Of a stretch of 64,000 nt of DNA, positions 35,660-46,690 are shown piece by piece. The position numbers and the translations under genes are program-made. Origin of the DNA: Daphnia pulex (lineage: Eukaryota; Arthropoda; Branchiopoda; Diplostraca; Daphniidae); NCBI RefSeq assembly GCF_021134715.1, contig NC_060026.1:496001-560000 (forward strand). The letters run 5' to 3'. Numbering within the stretch: the stretch's first letter is position 1; every line of letters starts with the position of its first letter. The notes below the pieces were generated by a model, which was not told the origin of the DNA, made no database searches, and saw only the letters and a list, made by a program, of their open reading frames with translations.

Positions 35660-35832
35660 TGAAGTAATTCGTGATTCGTAATTTGGCGTGCTGCCTGCAA
35701 ACGTGTGTTGGTTTGTGTTTGTGGCCCTGCCAGTGAGTAGCTATGAAAATGTACAAATTGAATTTTAAATGTTATATGTACCGAATTAACAAATAAAATA
35801 TATATACCAATTACACCATTATCCATGTGCAT

Positions 35833-36420
35833 CAGTTGAATGAAAACGAAGGTTATTCATACTCGGAATTCACCCAAATCTGTTTTTCAAAAGTGATCAA
35901 ACTCACCAACATATTGTTTACCAAAAACTTAAATTTACCTTGCAATAGATGTGTCTTCCTTCTTCAACTTAAAAGAATGGTCATCTCAATTGGTCCCAAA
36001 GAATCTCAACTATATGAATGAATCTAGTCACTGAAACATTACAAGGGGAAAATTAGTTGAAGAATGCATATCAGCTCTCACTTAATTCAATCAAATTTAA
36101 CAAATAAGTCAACACTAGACGTCGACAAAGACCTTCCCTTTCTTTTTTTAGAATCAGTATGAATAATGAATAACCATTATGATCACAGGTGAAAGATGAA
36201 AAGTCACGGGGATTAAATTTTGGGCGACCTTACTGAACTCAAAATGATTTCTCAAATTTAACCAACTACCTATACGAGATTCCTATTCATGTAACATTGA
36301 AATCGGTTGATTCGGCGAATGGGGCATAAAACAACATTCTTTAAATAGCGTCTCTCATTTTAGTCTTCAGTCTCATGTCCATGCTCATGCCCTACTTTAA
36401 TTTATCACAATCCATCCCAG
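35833..36420. other. Intergenic
   Basis: AT-rich 3' flank of the cytokine gene; nothing further supported. Confidence 0.4.
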
Positions 36421-36433
36421 CAGGTTTAACATA

Positions 36434-36658
36434 ATGGATCTGATCAAAACGTTTGTGAACACAAAAGTTGAGAAAAAAAGAGAAAAATTATTGATAATCA
36501 TATCGAAGACTATTAGTGTCAAGGCCATTGAAATGGCATTGAAAATGGACTTTAGCGTCTGCCCCCAGTGCCGACAAACAACACCGGAAGTAGAAGCCAG
36601 CACTAATGAACCGGCACCAACAAAACCGTTCAAAACAAAACGAACCGCAAGGAAGTGA
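36434..36658 (+). CDS. Small basic protein of unknown function (tentative)
   Basis: A 74-residue frame from ATG 36434 reads MDLIKTFVNTKVEKKREKLL, then a CPQC pair (VCPQCRQTTPEVEAS) and a Lys/Arg-rich end. Composition is protein-like, and a TTTAAATAG element lies about 90 bases upstream with a TCAGT-like CTTCAGTCTC after it. I know no family. It sits between the two IL-17-like genes and has no copy in the duplicated block. Confidence 0.3.
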   Translation: MDLIKTFVNTKVEKKREKLLIIISKTISVKAIEMALKMDFSVCPQCRQTTPEVEASTNEPAPTKPFKTKRTARK

Positions 36659-37659
36659 TGAAGAAAGGTACCGCAAAATTTCCCCGTCAATAAACCTTTG
36701 GAGATAGAAAACACGTTGTTGTGATGTAAAAATACATAAGATAAAATAAGAAGCTCCGAATAAAATGAAATGTTAGGAAAGTGTGACTGAGAAAAACGCG
36801 CACCACTTAGTTCGCTAGCTAAAGGTTCGTAGTACAAAGCCGCATAAAAATTCCTATGAGTAAAACTACTCCAATACAATTTCAGCATAAATTCCTAACC
36901 ATTTCCCTATTCAAAACATAGAGAGAGAAGGAAGACAAAGTTTACCACAACTATACTATTAATAATATGCAAAGCTATTATCTTACTTGAAGCTGATATC
37001 CACTCATGCCTTGGCTCTAGGTGATCCGTGCGGAGGAATCGGTAGGTTAAAATTCCACGCCTTTGACCAAAAATGAACCAGGGCTCTCCTTTACTTTCAG
37101 GCAATTAAAATACAAATAGCGTTTCACTGAATAAATGCTAAGAACGTAAATAATAACAAGTTGAGCAGGAATTGTCTTGGAGCTGCGGATCTTGTCTTTT
37201 CAATCTAGTGGCGAAAGAAAAATTCTATTTAATTTAAATGTTAAGCTGATACAGTTGCATGCACATGAGAATTAAAAATTAGAGTTAAACATGCAACTTC
37301 TGTAGTCGCTTTGAAGAACTATCTGTACCATGAACGACATTTAATGTTACATTTCGAACAACGATATGAAGGATCCTCAGAAATTCGAATACCAAATTTT
37401 CATAGTTGCACATTGACACACAGCGAAACATGAAATGACGGATTCCAGTACCAATCGTGAAAACCTAACATACTAATTCTATTGCCTTGCATTCTTTCCC
37501 CTAAAACTAGTTCTTCATAAGGGTTAAACACAATTACTTAAGTCGGGAATTCATTAGTTGCTCCACTGTCTTTTTTTAAACTTACATCTGGGTCAATGGC
37601 GAAATGCGTTTCATTTCTTTCCAGTAGGAAACCGATATTCTAGCAATACAATTTGAATT
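36659..37659. other. Intergenic
   Basis: No gene supported. A direct match to the duplicated cytokine block starts near 37570 (ACATCTGGG(C/T)CAATGGCGAAA, as at 33966). Confidence 0.45.
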
Positions 37660-37925
37660 ACTGCGGTAGGCTGGCCCAGATATCGGTGAACATGTGGTAG
37701 AAAAGTAAAGAACACGTCACGGAAACGTCAAACAGGATGTCAAACACAACATGTGCGTATGTTTTGTAAAGTCAAAGTACTATAACCATGGCAACGGCTT
37801 TCCTATTTTACAGTTTTACTTTCCAACATCCGCACCGATTCACGAATTCCGCCTGTTCTCCCCAGTACGAGCGCACTCACAAGTCAAGTTCTTTCCCAAA
37901 CCAAAACCGGTTCACGTTATGCGGT
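37660..37925 (+). repeat. Cytokine-upstream repeat, copy 3
   Basis: Counterpart of copy 1 in front of the second IL-17-like gene, about 85 percent alike by eye, with ATAACCATGGCAAC at the X-box-like position. Confidence 0.85.
37782..37795. promoter_or_regulatory. X-box-like (RFX-type) site
   Basis: ATAACCATGGCAAC. The right half-site is the canonical GGCAAC, so it is a better RFX match than its partner at 34162. Confidence 0.4.
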
Positions 37926-38182
37926 GATCAATAAGCGGATAAATTTTTAAGTGCAGTACTACTGGAATCCTGTCGAAAAGGCAAATAACGATTGTTGTTT
38001 GGGGACGTAGAATGACGCAACGCGCGTCACCAAACTAACGGAAAATTCGGGAAAATTGAGACTGGGCATTATCGAACGTATAAGAATAATTTGTAGAAAC
38101 CTCTAACAATTACTAAACAACACTTGATTAATGCGGACACTTACATCCCTGAACCTTTTGCAATTGACGTCTTCCATTCTCA

Positions 38183-38188
38183 TATAAA
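38183..38188 (+). promoter_or_regulatory. TATA box of IL-17-like gene 2
   Basis: TATAAA in CATATAAAGACTGTGGATTC. The ATG is 903 bases away, or 92 bases if the inserted element is removed, against 105 at gene 1. Confidence 0.6.
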
Positions 38189-38223
38189 GACTGTGGATTC
38201 GAGAGCTGAATTCATCACAACTC

Positions 38224-39034
38224 CCCTGCTAGCAATTTTACGTCGCCAGGACGGACTGTGTGTGTCCTTTCCGGACGATGGGATATCCCATCGGTCCGTC
38301 CTGAGTCCGTACGCGGGACATCCAAATGTCGCGCCCAAGGATGTCCCACCGTGGACAGTCAATGGACGTCACCAAAGGACATAGTAGGGAAAGAAAATTT
38401 TGGGGATTGAAGAAAAGATATTGGCACGGGTTAGTCGGGTCACCCATCCAACTACTTCTTTCACCGATGCTGCTGCATTTTTATTTCTTTGCCACGTCTT
38501 CATCTGATGTGGCATATTTCCTTATTTTAATTGTACAATGAATAGAATAATAACCTAGTTCTTATATTTGCACTTAGTAATAAAGTTTTAGATTGAATTA
38601 TTGCAACAATATTTTAAGGAGGAGAGAATATTAAATATGGAATAAAGCGAAGATTTTATTTCAATTTAATATTTACAAAAATTAATGTATTTTTTATAAT
38701 TACAAAGAAATCATATCGTAGATTTACAGATAATTAAGTTAAAATAATGTTTTATTACACCGCTCATCTCCAATATGATATTTATAGACTTTATCATGTA
38801 TGGATTATATACGGTGGGAACTGGGAAGGTAGATGGATGTCAACAGGACATTCAATATTTATTGTCCTAAATGCGTCCAACTTTTCCATCCTTCGGACGT
38901 AAAAATTGGACGTCTATTTGACGACCAAAAAAAATTATCCTATGGATATCCCTAGTTGTTCCCAAAAGGGCGAGACGTCCCTTGGATGAAGGGACTAACA
39001 TAGGATATCCTATGGATATCTTGTGCTAGCAGGG
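38224..39034. mobile_element. MITE-like element in the 5' leader of IL-17-like gene 2
   Basis: 811 bases bounded by perfect 11-base terminal inverted repeats, CCCTGCTAGCA and TGCTAGCAGGG. Comparison with the paralogous leader at gene 1 (CACAACTCCTGAG) shows the empty site and leaves a 2-base duplication TC. The interior is non-coding and rich in ACGTCC/GGACGT and GGATATCC words near both ends, with an AT-rich centre. No transposase. The family cannot be named from this alone. Confidence 0.8.
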
Positions 39035-39085
39035 TCCTGACTCAGTTACTGCTCAGAATTACTCCCAGTACTTAAAGTTATTGCA

Positions 39086-39526
39086 ATGTCGATACAAAAT
39101 TTGTTCTTTTTAGTTACCTTTTGCATCTTCTCGGCCACTTTCTGGGTCCTACCATGCGCTGGAATCCCAAATGGCTCTGATCAACTCGTGGAATTTCGCA
39201 CCGTTTCCATCTTGGACGAACTGCAGGAACTCGGCCAACATCCCCAAACTGTTTGTCCTTTTGAAGTGGAAAACAAACCTGTAGAGAAAAATCATCCACT
39301 GGGAAATGTTGTGGTGGCCATCAACGAAATTGTTTGTTCAGGAGCCTGCAAAAATGAAAACTGTAGCGGGACAGGAGGCAGTTGCAAACAGCTGATGACG
39401 AATCTGCGGGTTTCCATTAGGAATCCGACGACCGGCTTACCAGAAAAGATCATCTCCACTAACGTCGCAGCTGGATGTAGCTGCACACCACGAGATACTG
39501 GAGCTCTGGGCGAGGGCGTTTTTTAA
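39086..39526 (+). CDS. IL-17-like secreted cytokine 2
   Basis: Single-exon 146-residue paralogue of the gene at 35213. Signal peptide SIQNLFFLVTFCIFSATFW, then the same scaffold: VCPFEV, VVVAINEIVCSGACKNENC, GGSCKQLM, LRVSIRN and AAGCSCTP. Differences cluster in the N-terminal pro-like region and the tail (GEGVF against GEDVSTA), while the Cys domain is almost identical, so the duplicate is recent and conserved. Its leader carries the 811-base inserted element, so expression may differ from gene 1. Confidence 0.65.
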   Translation: MSIQNLFFLVTFCIFSATFWVLPCAGIPNGSDQLVEFRTVSILDELQELGQHPQTVCPFEVENKPVEKNHPLGNVVVAINEIVCSGACKNENCSGTGGSCKQLMTNLRVSIRNPTTGLPEKIISTNVAAGCSCTPRDTGALGEGVF

Positions 39527-41830
39527 GTCGATCTGTAATTCAAATTTTGGCAAAACGTGCGCTGTTTCTTCAAGTCTGCACAACATTCTACTCAAATATT
39601 TTAAGTTATCTATTAGAAACAAGGAAAATGAACAAATTATTTTTTGATGTGTGTACCTACACTTGCAATGAATTGGTAAATAAAATCAGGTACCCCACTG
39701 TTCTTTAATGACAATTGATGTTGCTGAACTCGTAACATATTGGGATGAGTATACATCACAGTAGTTTCATACCTGGAATTCACCAAATCCTGTAGGAAAT
39801 TTCAAAGAAAGATTCATTACACAGCTTCACAGAATTATTGTAACAAAATTTACACAGAAGATTTTGCATTTCATTTTTCACTAGTTGCAATCTGAGAATC
39901 ATACAACAAAAGCTTTTGAAAACTGGGCAGGCATAGCTAGCAGTTATGAATATTTACACCGAAGTTTTCTTACATCTTAACATCCCAAACTCTACCAAGC
40001 TACTTCAGAGTCATCACTGAGTTTACTCGTGATCTCTCTGATGCCTTGAATAAAATGGGAAAACTCGAGCATATCAAAGTCAACACATTATGCATAGCCC
40101 CAATGTAATTTTGACCAAGCATAATTCCTTTTGATCAAGTCTCAACATGGTATTCAATTAAGGTCGATTCAAACAAGGGAAAATATTAACGAGTATAAGG
40201 GTAGTTAAGGAAAATAACATACCACAGACTGCTGGACGTGCCACTGCCAACACTAGCCCAAAATCACAACAATATTCTAAGTGATTTTAACCGAATAAAC
40301 AGTTAAAAACACACTAAATTGTAACAAGCAAGTTTATAGGACTCGACTTCACTGCTTCTAAACCGCGCGGCAGCCGCAATGTAAATGAGACTAGGTAGAC
40401 AGGTAGGGCAATTAAGCATTGAGCTGAAATGGCGGGAGAATGAGGGGGAAAAGAAAAAAGGGGGTGAGTAAGCAGCGGCCATTTTGAATAATTATCCCCC
40501 CTCCCCTACTACCCACAAAAATGGCTGACACGAGGGAGAAAAACTTTGATCATCACACGAAAAGAACAACGTAATCAAATAGCAAACCCGTATTATTGGA
40601 CAACAGAACGTCAACAATTTACTCAACTAAGATGTTTAAATTTTAAATCTGAAAGTGAACTTAAGTTATAATTATCTCGTCACCCTGCCTGCCATTATCA
40701 AACCCACAGCACCCCAACTCCATTTGTAAAATTTTGTAGTCAAATATTTCGTAACAGCCATCTATCCGTGCCCTAAACAGAAACGATATGTAATAAGTTT
40801 TAAGTTCTTTTGACGTTAGTTTTATTAAATTTGTGCAAGTGATTTACGATATTTATGGTGAGCTGACACACTGACACGTTATCCTTTTTTGCTAGCAGAC
40901 GACAGAAAAACTTTGATACCATTGTTATTGTTCCGAAAATTTGGAACCTGTTGGAACTGGCGATGGAAATATTTCACCATGTTGCAGCCAAACATGTAAA
41001 CTTAATAGGCAAACAGCATTTACTTTAATTGCTTAATATTCCTTATTTCTTAGTTAGGAATATGACCGTACTTTTGGGTCCCAAAGTCACCGACATCGAT
41101 GAACGACGGTGATGAGTTTCAGCAGGTAATAATTCCGTTGAATTTTTTGTGCGTCGTAAACAAACTGTTAGAAACTAGTTCAAACGAGATGTTTTCCTGA
41201 TATTGGGCACGTGCGCTTATTTATTTGGAACGGAATGCTCTAAAAGGAATCAATTGGAAATTCGCCAGATGTAAACATTTGCTGAAGACTTGGTCAACTA
41301 TACCGCAGTGAGCAACTGAGCACAAGTTAATGGAGGACTCACTCACTCACATGACTTTTGAACTTCCTTGGCCTTGTCAATCCCACAAAGCAAAATATCT
41401 CGTAGATTGGCCCTTTTTATGATCCTGAACTAGTCAAATGTCACGCGATACCCATTAGTTTGACTTGCAACTCGTGTAACATGTTCAAAACGGGACCAGC
41501 GTCACGTAAGCCTAATTGCATTAGATTCAAGCCCTTTAAAATTTATCTAGTAAGAAATGATAGGGAATCAAGTCTTTTTTCTCTCAACATTTTCAAATGC
41601 ATTTCGAATTCATATTTTTAATTAAATCAAATTTTCAGTTAAACAATTCAGGTATTTCGCCGTGTACCAGAATTTAATTTCGCAAAACATATTGCTGGTT
41701 TCGTGTGGCTATTTAGAATATCTTAAAATTAATTTTAAAACGATTTTAATCTTTAAATTAAACTAGCTCAACAAAGGAAGCATTGGAAAAATGCCCAATC
41801 AGGAAACTTTGCAACCAGCAACAGTTGAGA
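39527..41830. other. 2.3 kb intergenic; possible unassigned promoter near 40.4-40.6 kb
   Basis: No protein gene. A short G-rich, CpG-containing stretch holds GCGGCCATTTTG (near 40475) and, inverted, AAAATGGCTG (near 40520), both YY1-like, with a perfect donor GGGGGTGAGTAAG at about 40461. A second AG/GT-bounded segment ends at about 41126 (CAGCAGGTAATAA). This could be the first exon of a non-coding transcript. Confidence 0.3.
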
Positions 41831-41839
41831 AGAAACAAT

Positions 41840-41997
41840 ACGTGACGGACATCACGTCCGTCCATCTCCATATTCGCCCCGAAGAATATCCTAGTAAAAA
41901 CGGGATGACTTGGTGATTGAGAACAGTTCAAATGTCAAAGTCTAGGCTTACCGAACTCGTTTGCATGGTAAACATCACGTGAGCCGCTGCTTGCGTG
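41840..41997. promoter_or_regulatory. Candidate hypoxia-response elements of the haemoglobin gene
   Basis: HIF-type RCGTG cores upstream of the TATA box: ACGTG at 41840, a palindromic CACGTG at 41976 and GCGTG at 41993; another CACGTG lies at 41208. Daphnia haemoglobin genes are known to be induced by hypoxia through HIF binding to such sites. Which of these are used cannot be told from sequence. Confidence 0.6.
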
Positions 41998-42022
41998 TGT
42001 GTGTTTCGAGCCCAGCTGCTAC

Positions 42023-42030
42023 TATAAAAG
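42023..42030 (+). promoter_or_regulatory. TATA box of the haemoglobin gene
   Basis: TATAAAAG, 85 bases upstream of the ATG. Confidence 0.8.
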
Positions 42031-42107
42031 ACAACTGGAAATGCTGGGAAGAGCATCACTTAGCTGACTGATATTCCCAGTGCTAAAACTTCTCCAATCG
42101 CTTCAAA

Positions 42108-43468
42108 ATGGCTTTCAAGTTAGCCCTTCTCTTTTGCGTCATCGCCTTTGCCAGCGCTTGCTCTTACGCGGTAAGTCAAATTCAATTAATTAAGTTGATG
42201 TTTCATAATTCTTTTGATATATTTTACCAGCCTGGTACCACCGTCACCACTGTCACCACTGCCGTCACCACCGTCTCGGCTGATGAAGGAGAGGAAGGCA
42301 TCCTGAGCTCCCACGACCGCAGTGTCATCCGCAAAACCTGGGACCAGGCCAAGAGAGACGGAGATGTCGCTCCTCAGATTCTCTTCCGCTTCGTCAAGGC
42401 TCACCCCGAATACCAGAAAATGTTCACCAAGTTCGCCAATGTGCCCCAGAACGAGCTGATGAGCAACGGCAACTTCTTGGCCCAGGCCTACACCATTTTG
42501 GCCGGTTTGAATGTCGTCATCCAGTCCCTGTCCAGCCAGGAGCTGATGGCCGGCCAACTCAACGCTCTCGGAGCTGCCCATCAGCCCCGTAGTGCTACCC
42601 CCATCATGTTCGAGGTTGATTTCAGTAAAAACGATTTCTAATCAGGACATAATTAAACGATTTTAATTCAAATTGTAATAGCAATTCGGTGCCATCCTGG
42701 AGGAAGTCCTCGCTGAAGAGTTGGGCAGCACCTTCAACTCTGAGGCCCAACAAGCCTGGAAGAACGGAATCGCCGCTTTGGTTGCTGGTATCTCCAAGAC
42801 CCTCAAGTAATTATTCTCAATATCGCTGGCTAAGAACGCTGATTTAATGCATTTAACTTGATAGGAACCCCGACGATTTGGCTGATCCCCAGACCAAATT
42901 GTCTGCCCACCAAATCCGTGACGTCCAGAGGAGCTGGGAGAACGTCAGAGGTGGACGCAACGCTATGGTCTCTGCCATCATGATCAAGTGAGATTTATAA
43001 TTTAATTCACTGGGCGTATTCTGTTTAATTAAACAACAACTCTTTGATTAAATAAGGCTCTTCAAGGAGACTCCCCGCATCCAGAAATACTTTGCCAAGT
43101 TCGGCAAAGTCGCCGTTGATTCTTTAACTGGCGATGTCGAGTTCAATAAACAAGTCGCTTTGGTTGCCGACCGCCTGGACACGATCGTCTCGGCCATGGA
43201 CGACAAACTCCAACTGTTGGGCAACGTCAACTACATGCGCTACACTCACACCGCCCGTAGCATCCCCCGCAGCGCTTGGGAGGTGAGATAAGCTGCCGAG
43301 GTGTATTTATTAGTATTAGCCAAATTAACTCTGTACTTGTTATAATTTCAGGACTTTGGCCGCCTTCTGATGGACTCTTTGGGTGCCAGCGGTGTCTCCT
43401 CTGATGATTTGGCCTCCTGGAAGGGCGCTTTGGCCGTCCTCGTCAATGGAATCTCCCCCAAGAATTAA
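42108..43468 (+). CDS. Secreted two-domain haemoglobin
   Basis: Six exons (42108-42170, 42231-42614, 42682-42806, 42865-42987, 43057-43282, 43352-43468) give about 345 residues. Signal peptide MAFKLALLFCVIAFASACSY is followed by a Thr/Val-rich linker (TVTTVTTAVTTVS) and two globin domains. Domain 1 has ILSSHDRSVIRKTWDQ, FTKFANVP and the heme-proximal GAAHQPRS. Domain 2 has LSAHQIRDVQRSWENV, YFAKFGKV, YMRYTHTARSIP and a C-terminal VNGISPKN. This is the didomain extracellular haemoglobin of branchiopods, an oxygen carrier assembled into large haemolymph complexes. The first intron follows the signal peptide and a bridge intron sits between domains, as in known Daphnia genes. Only one copy lies in the window; further cluster members are not seen. 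Hypoxia-type elements lie upstream. Confidence 0.96.
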
Positions 43469-43989
43469 AACCATTCCCTCAGGGATCCGCATTTAAGCAC
43501 TAATACGGAATTGAAATCTAATCTCCCCCGTTTTATTTGCTGATTGTTTCTTTTCTTTCTCTTTTCAAAATACAATTAGTTCTTTAAAATAATTTTATTA
43601 TCGGTCTTTTCGTTTCCTAAATTTTCATATGATCCTTTTTGCAAGTATCATGATGACCTTTAGAGCCAGAAGTAAAGTAAACTCAGCACAGCTAGGCAAA
43701 TAAATTACGTGTGATTTATCCAGTGTTAACCAGTGCAAACCGAATATCTTTTTACCCAAGTGAAATTGGAAGTCAAGTTTTGTGTCCAATTGATGTAATT
43801 GAATCGATCCAACTAATAGTAAGTCACGTACGAGATATTTGATTTTATTGTGAGCATTGTATACACCTGAGCCCTGTCGCTAGTTCATGTTGCTATAATA
43901 TGATTCCACTTGCCCAAATCGTGTCGTTAAGACGCCAATGGTCAACTGCAGCCACGTCAGTATGACATCATTCCCGGCCAGTTTTCCGC

Positions 43990-43997
43990 TATAAAAG
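43990..43997 (+). promoter_or_regulatory. TATA box of small coiled-coil gene
   Basis: TATAAAAG, 84 bases before the ATG. Confidence 0.7.
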
Positions 43998-44073
43998 CCG
44001 CTGTCGATGCGAGTTAATTGTACAGATTATTTTGATCATCAAAACAGTCAACAACCTCTGTAATAATTTCATC

Positions 44074-44603
44074 ATGACTTTTAAGGTAAAAATTTTTCAA
44101 TTATTTTCTGAATTATTGGCACTCAATGACTTATATTTTGCACAGATTTTTAGCATCTTGGCTTTGGTCGCCCTGGTTTTCTCTGTAACTGCAACGACCG
44201 ATCCTGTTGACGAGCACGGTAAATTGAATCTATATTATCCATATTATCAAGTCAATGGTGTCTGACCTGTGCTCTGACGTTTTCATGATGTTGAATTGCA
44301 GCTGTTGAAATGGAAATGTTGAAGATGCGCGCCGCGGAAATGGACATTCGAGTTCAACAGGTGAAAGCGATGGAGGACAACTTGCGCAAGCGACAAGAGG
44401 AGCTCGATCAACACACCCACCAACTGCAAGCCGAACACCAGAAGAAACTTCAAGAACTTGAAGCTTTACATGAAGATAAGATTAAAGCCCTTGGCAAGGT
44501 ACTTGAATTCGTCGAGAAAGATAAACATGTCAAGAAAACTGACAGTGTCAAGAAAACGGAAAAAGAAGCCGAGCCGGAAGTGGAGGATCATGTACACGCT
44601 TAG
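44074..44603 (+). CDS. Small secreted coiled-coil protein
   Basis: Three exons (44074-44085, 44146-44218, 44302-44603) join in phase to about 128 residues. Signal peptide MTFKIFSILALVALVFSVTA is split by the first intron after four codons. A TTDPVDEH link follows, then a charged heptad-type coiled coil (MEMLKMRAAEMDIRVQQVKA onward to KIKALGKVLEFV) and an acidic/Lys tail ending in VHA. No family is recognised. It converges on the broken pseudokinase copy to its right, and its 3' flanking sequence (ACAATCGTTGCCGA(C/T)TTTG) recurs beside the other array units, so the array's duplications included this flank. Confidence 0.7.
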
Positions 44604-44885
44604 GTTCTAGCTGCGTCATTATAGACAATCGTTGCCGACTTTGGCAAAAAGTCTATTTCATTTCCTATTATGTTGATTGTATTGCTTTTTAACTTTTGAT
44701 TTTAATACAAATTACACTGCTGCATTTAATGAATAAGTTGGACTTGGTTAATGATCAAGTTGCAAAATTTAGTGCAGTGTTATTTGTACATCTTATATTT
44801 GCGGTAGATTACTATTCCGACATTCAATAGGGCCTAATAATTAACACATTTCAATATCTTGACTTGTACTAATTGACTTGTGCGA

Positions 44886-46690
44886 TTACTCATCGTCACC
44901 ATCTAGCGTTGCTTGATCGTCTTTTCTGTCTTTGTTGTCGTAGCTCGTTGCCGATGGTGGGAACAAAGTCTCTAGTCGCTTGACGACATTTCCCAGTGAA
45001 ATTCTTTTTCCCGGTTCGGTCTCGATCATGTCACGAATCAACTCGTAAACTTGACTCAATTCCTTGTTTGATGTCCGTATGGCTTCTAACGTAAGAAAAC
45101 GGTTTTATTATCTTGACTTTTAAAAGGAATTTTACTGGAAAACTTACTTTCAAGCTTGGCAGGACTTTCTTCCGCTGCAATGTTCCATCGAATGACTCGA
45201 TTGTTTTTTTCCAAAAGGATGAATTCCTCTCTTCAGAAAGTAGAAGAAGAGGCATCCCAGTGACCACGTATCGCACGCGATGCTAAAGGTGTTGACTGGT
45301 TCTTCCTCATCATCATCGTCGCTATCAGCATCGAGATGATCGAAATATTCAAAAATTTCTGGTGCCATCCACCCGAATTCGCCGCTTCCGTTGTCACATC
45401 CAATCGAAAATGTTCCCGCATCCGTCGTTTGCTCACACAAGCCGAATTTGGCGATCATCAACCGGACGGGCTCAGATGTTGAAATGAAAATGCTGGAAGG
45501 TTTGATGTTCAGGTGGGCGAATCGCTTGTCGTGAATGTACAGCAAACCTGCGGCCATCTGCTTTAGGGCTTCGGAATCACTGGGCATTTTCCCTTTGTAA
45601 TCGCGGTCGCAAAAGTCATCGACGGTCCCACCGGCCAGTTCAAAGACGTAATATCTGATTTTTAAAAATGTCATTAGTAAACCCCGAGTAAACCATCTAC
45701 ATGTGATAAATCAAACCAACCAACCTAAAAAGGCGATAATCGACATTCTGCGTGACTAGCAAAAGTTTGATGACGTTGGGATGATCAAGTTGTCCAAGTA
45801 CTTCTTCTACCTTTTCGTCGAATGGGGTTAAACCTTCAACTTCAACTCGCTTGACGGCAACTTTTTCCCCATTGAAGGAACTACGGAAAAGATCAAAGAA
45901 TTCTCCCGAGCATATAAAATTTGTCTGATCGTGCTTGGATTCCCATGGTCTTTTCTCCGCCGAGATTCTATCAATTATTTCAAATAAAAATGAACAGAAC
46001 GCATTTATTGCAGGCTCACTTAAAAAAACATAATCTTCATTTGAAATGGTTTTATTACTGCTCCGTCGATTGGTTGTCTTTCGCCGTGATTTTCTCATCT
46101 TCACCAACAGGTTTCTTGTTGTCCTCCTCAGTTGATGTCATCATCTCCTGGACGTTTTCGGGCCAAGTGGTGGGCGGATTATTAGCCAGCACTTTCATCT
46201 ACATCACATCGAGACGTTGGGTGATCTCTTCTAATGCCTTTTCGATTTTCTTTCTCCAGTTCTTCGTTATCCCATCCTCGTCCAGCTGCTGGTCCTGCTG
46301 ATCCTCCATCGAGTTCGTCGTTTCTTGGACAAAGTCCCATTTGAAGTCCTCGTATTTGTGGACTCCGCCAAGGCAAAGGCCGGGACACACTTTACACGCC
46401 CAACTTACGAAGACAAAATCGGAATCAAGTGCGGCTGCCCCCACGTCTTCCATCTCAAAAGCTGGGCAGGAAGACTCGGCGGTCGAAATGTTTGAATGGC
46501 AAGGGTATTGACACGTCACTTTGCAGTTGGTGCAGTTCAAAGCTTTATTCTGCTGATCTCCAATGGGAACTTTCACTTTATTCATCGTAGGCACCACTTG
46601 CTGTTGGTCTTTGCTGACGTCGACTTTATCTCCGCAACGTTGCACGGAATCCATTTTGATTTCGGGACAGCTCTTCGTGTCTAGCACTTC
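44886..46690 (-). pseudogene. Cys-module/IRE1-like pseudokinase gene, copy 1 (broken)
   Basis: It has the same layout as the two intact copies: Cys-rich module (LNCTNCKVTCQYPCHSN, CKVCPGLCLG), linker, kinase N-lobe (FNGEKVAVKRV), C-lobe (MAPEIFEYFDH, DTWSLGCLFFYFL) and a terminal exon ending in YDNKDRKDDQATLDGDDE. Two defects stand out against the paralogues. One is an in-frame TAG at about 46198 (RLDVM then stop, where copy 3 has LE). The other is a +1 shift in an A run at about 45210-45217 after HPFGKK, where the other copies continue DD(N/D)xIPWK. The ATG is also disturbed. Sequencing error could explain the A run but not the stop. Confidence 0.75.

Noticed and set aside
46040-46090. Apparent frameshift TAATAA after STEQ in pseudokinase copy 1
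   Set aside because: The same position is an intron donor in copies 2 and 3 (GAGCA|GT), with a matching acceptor and phase, so it is splicing, not decay.
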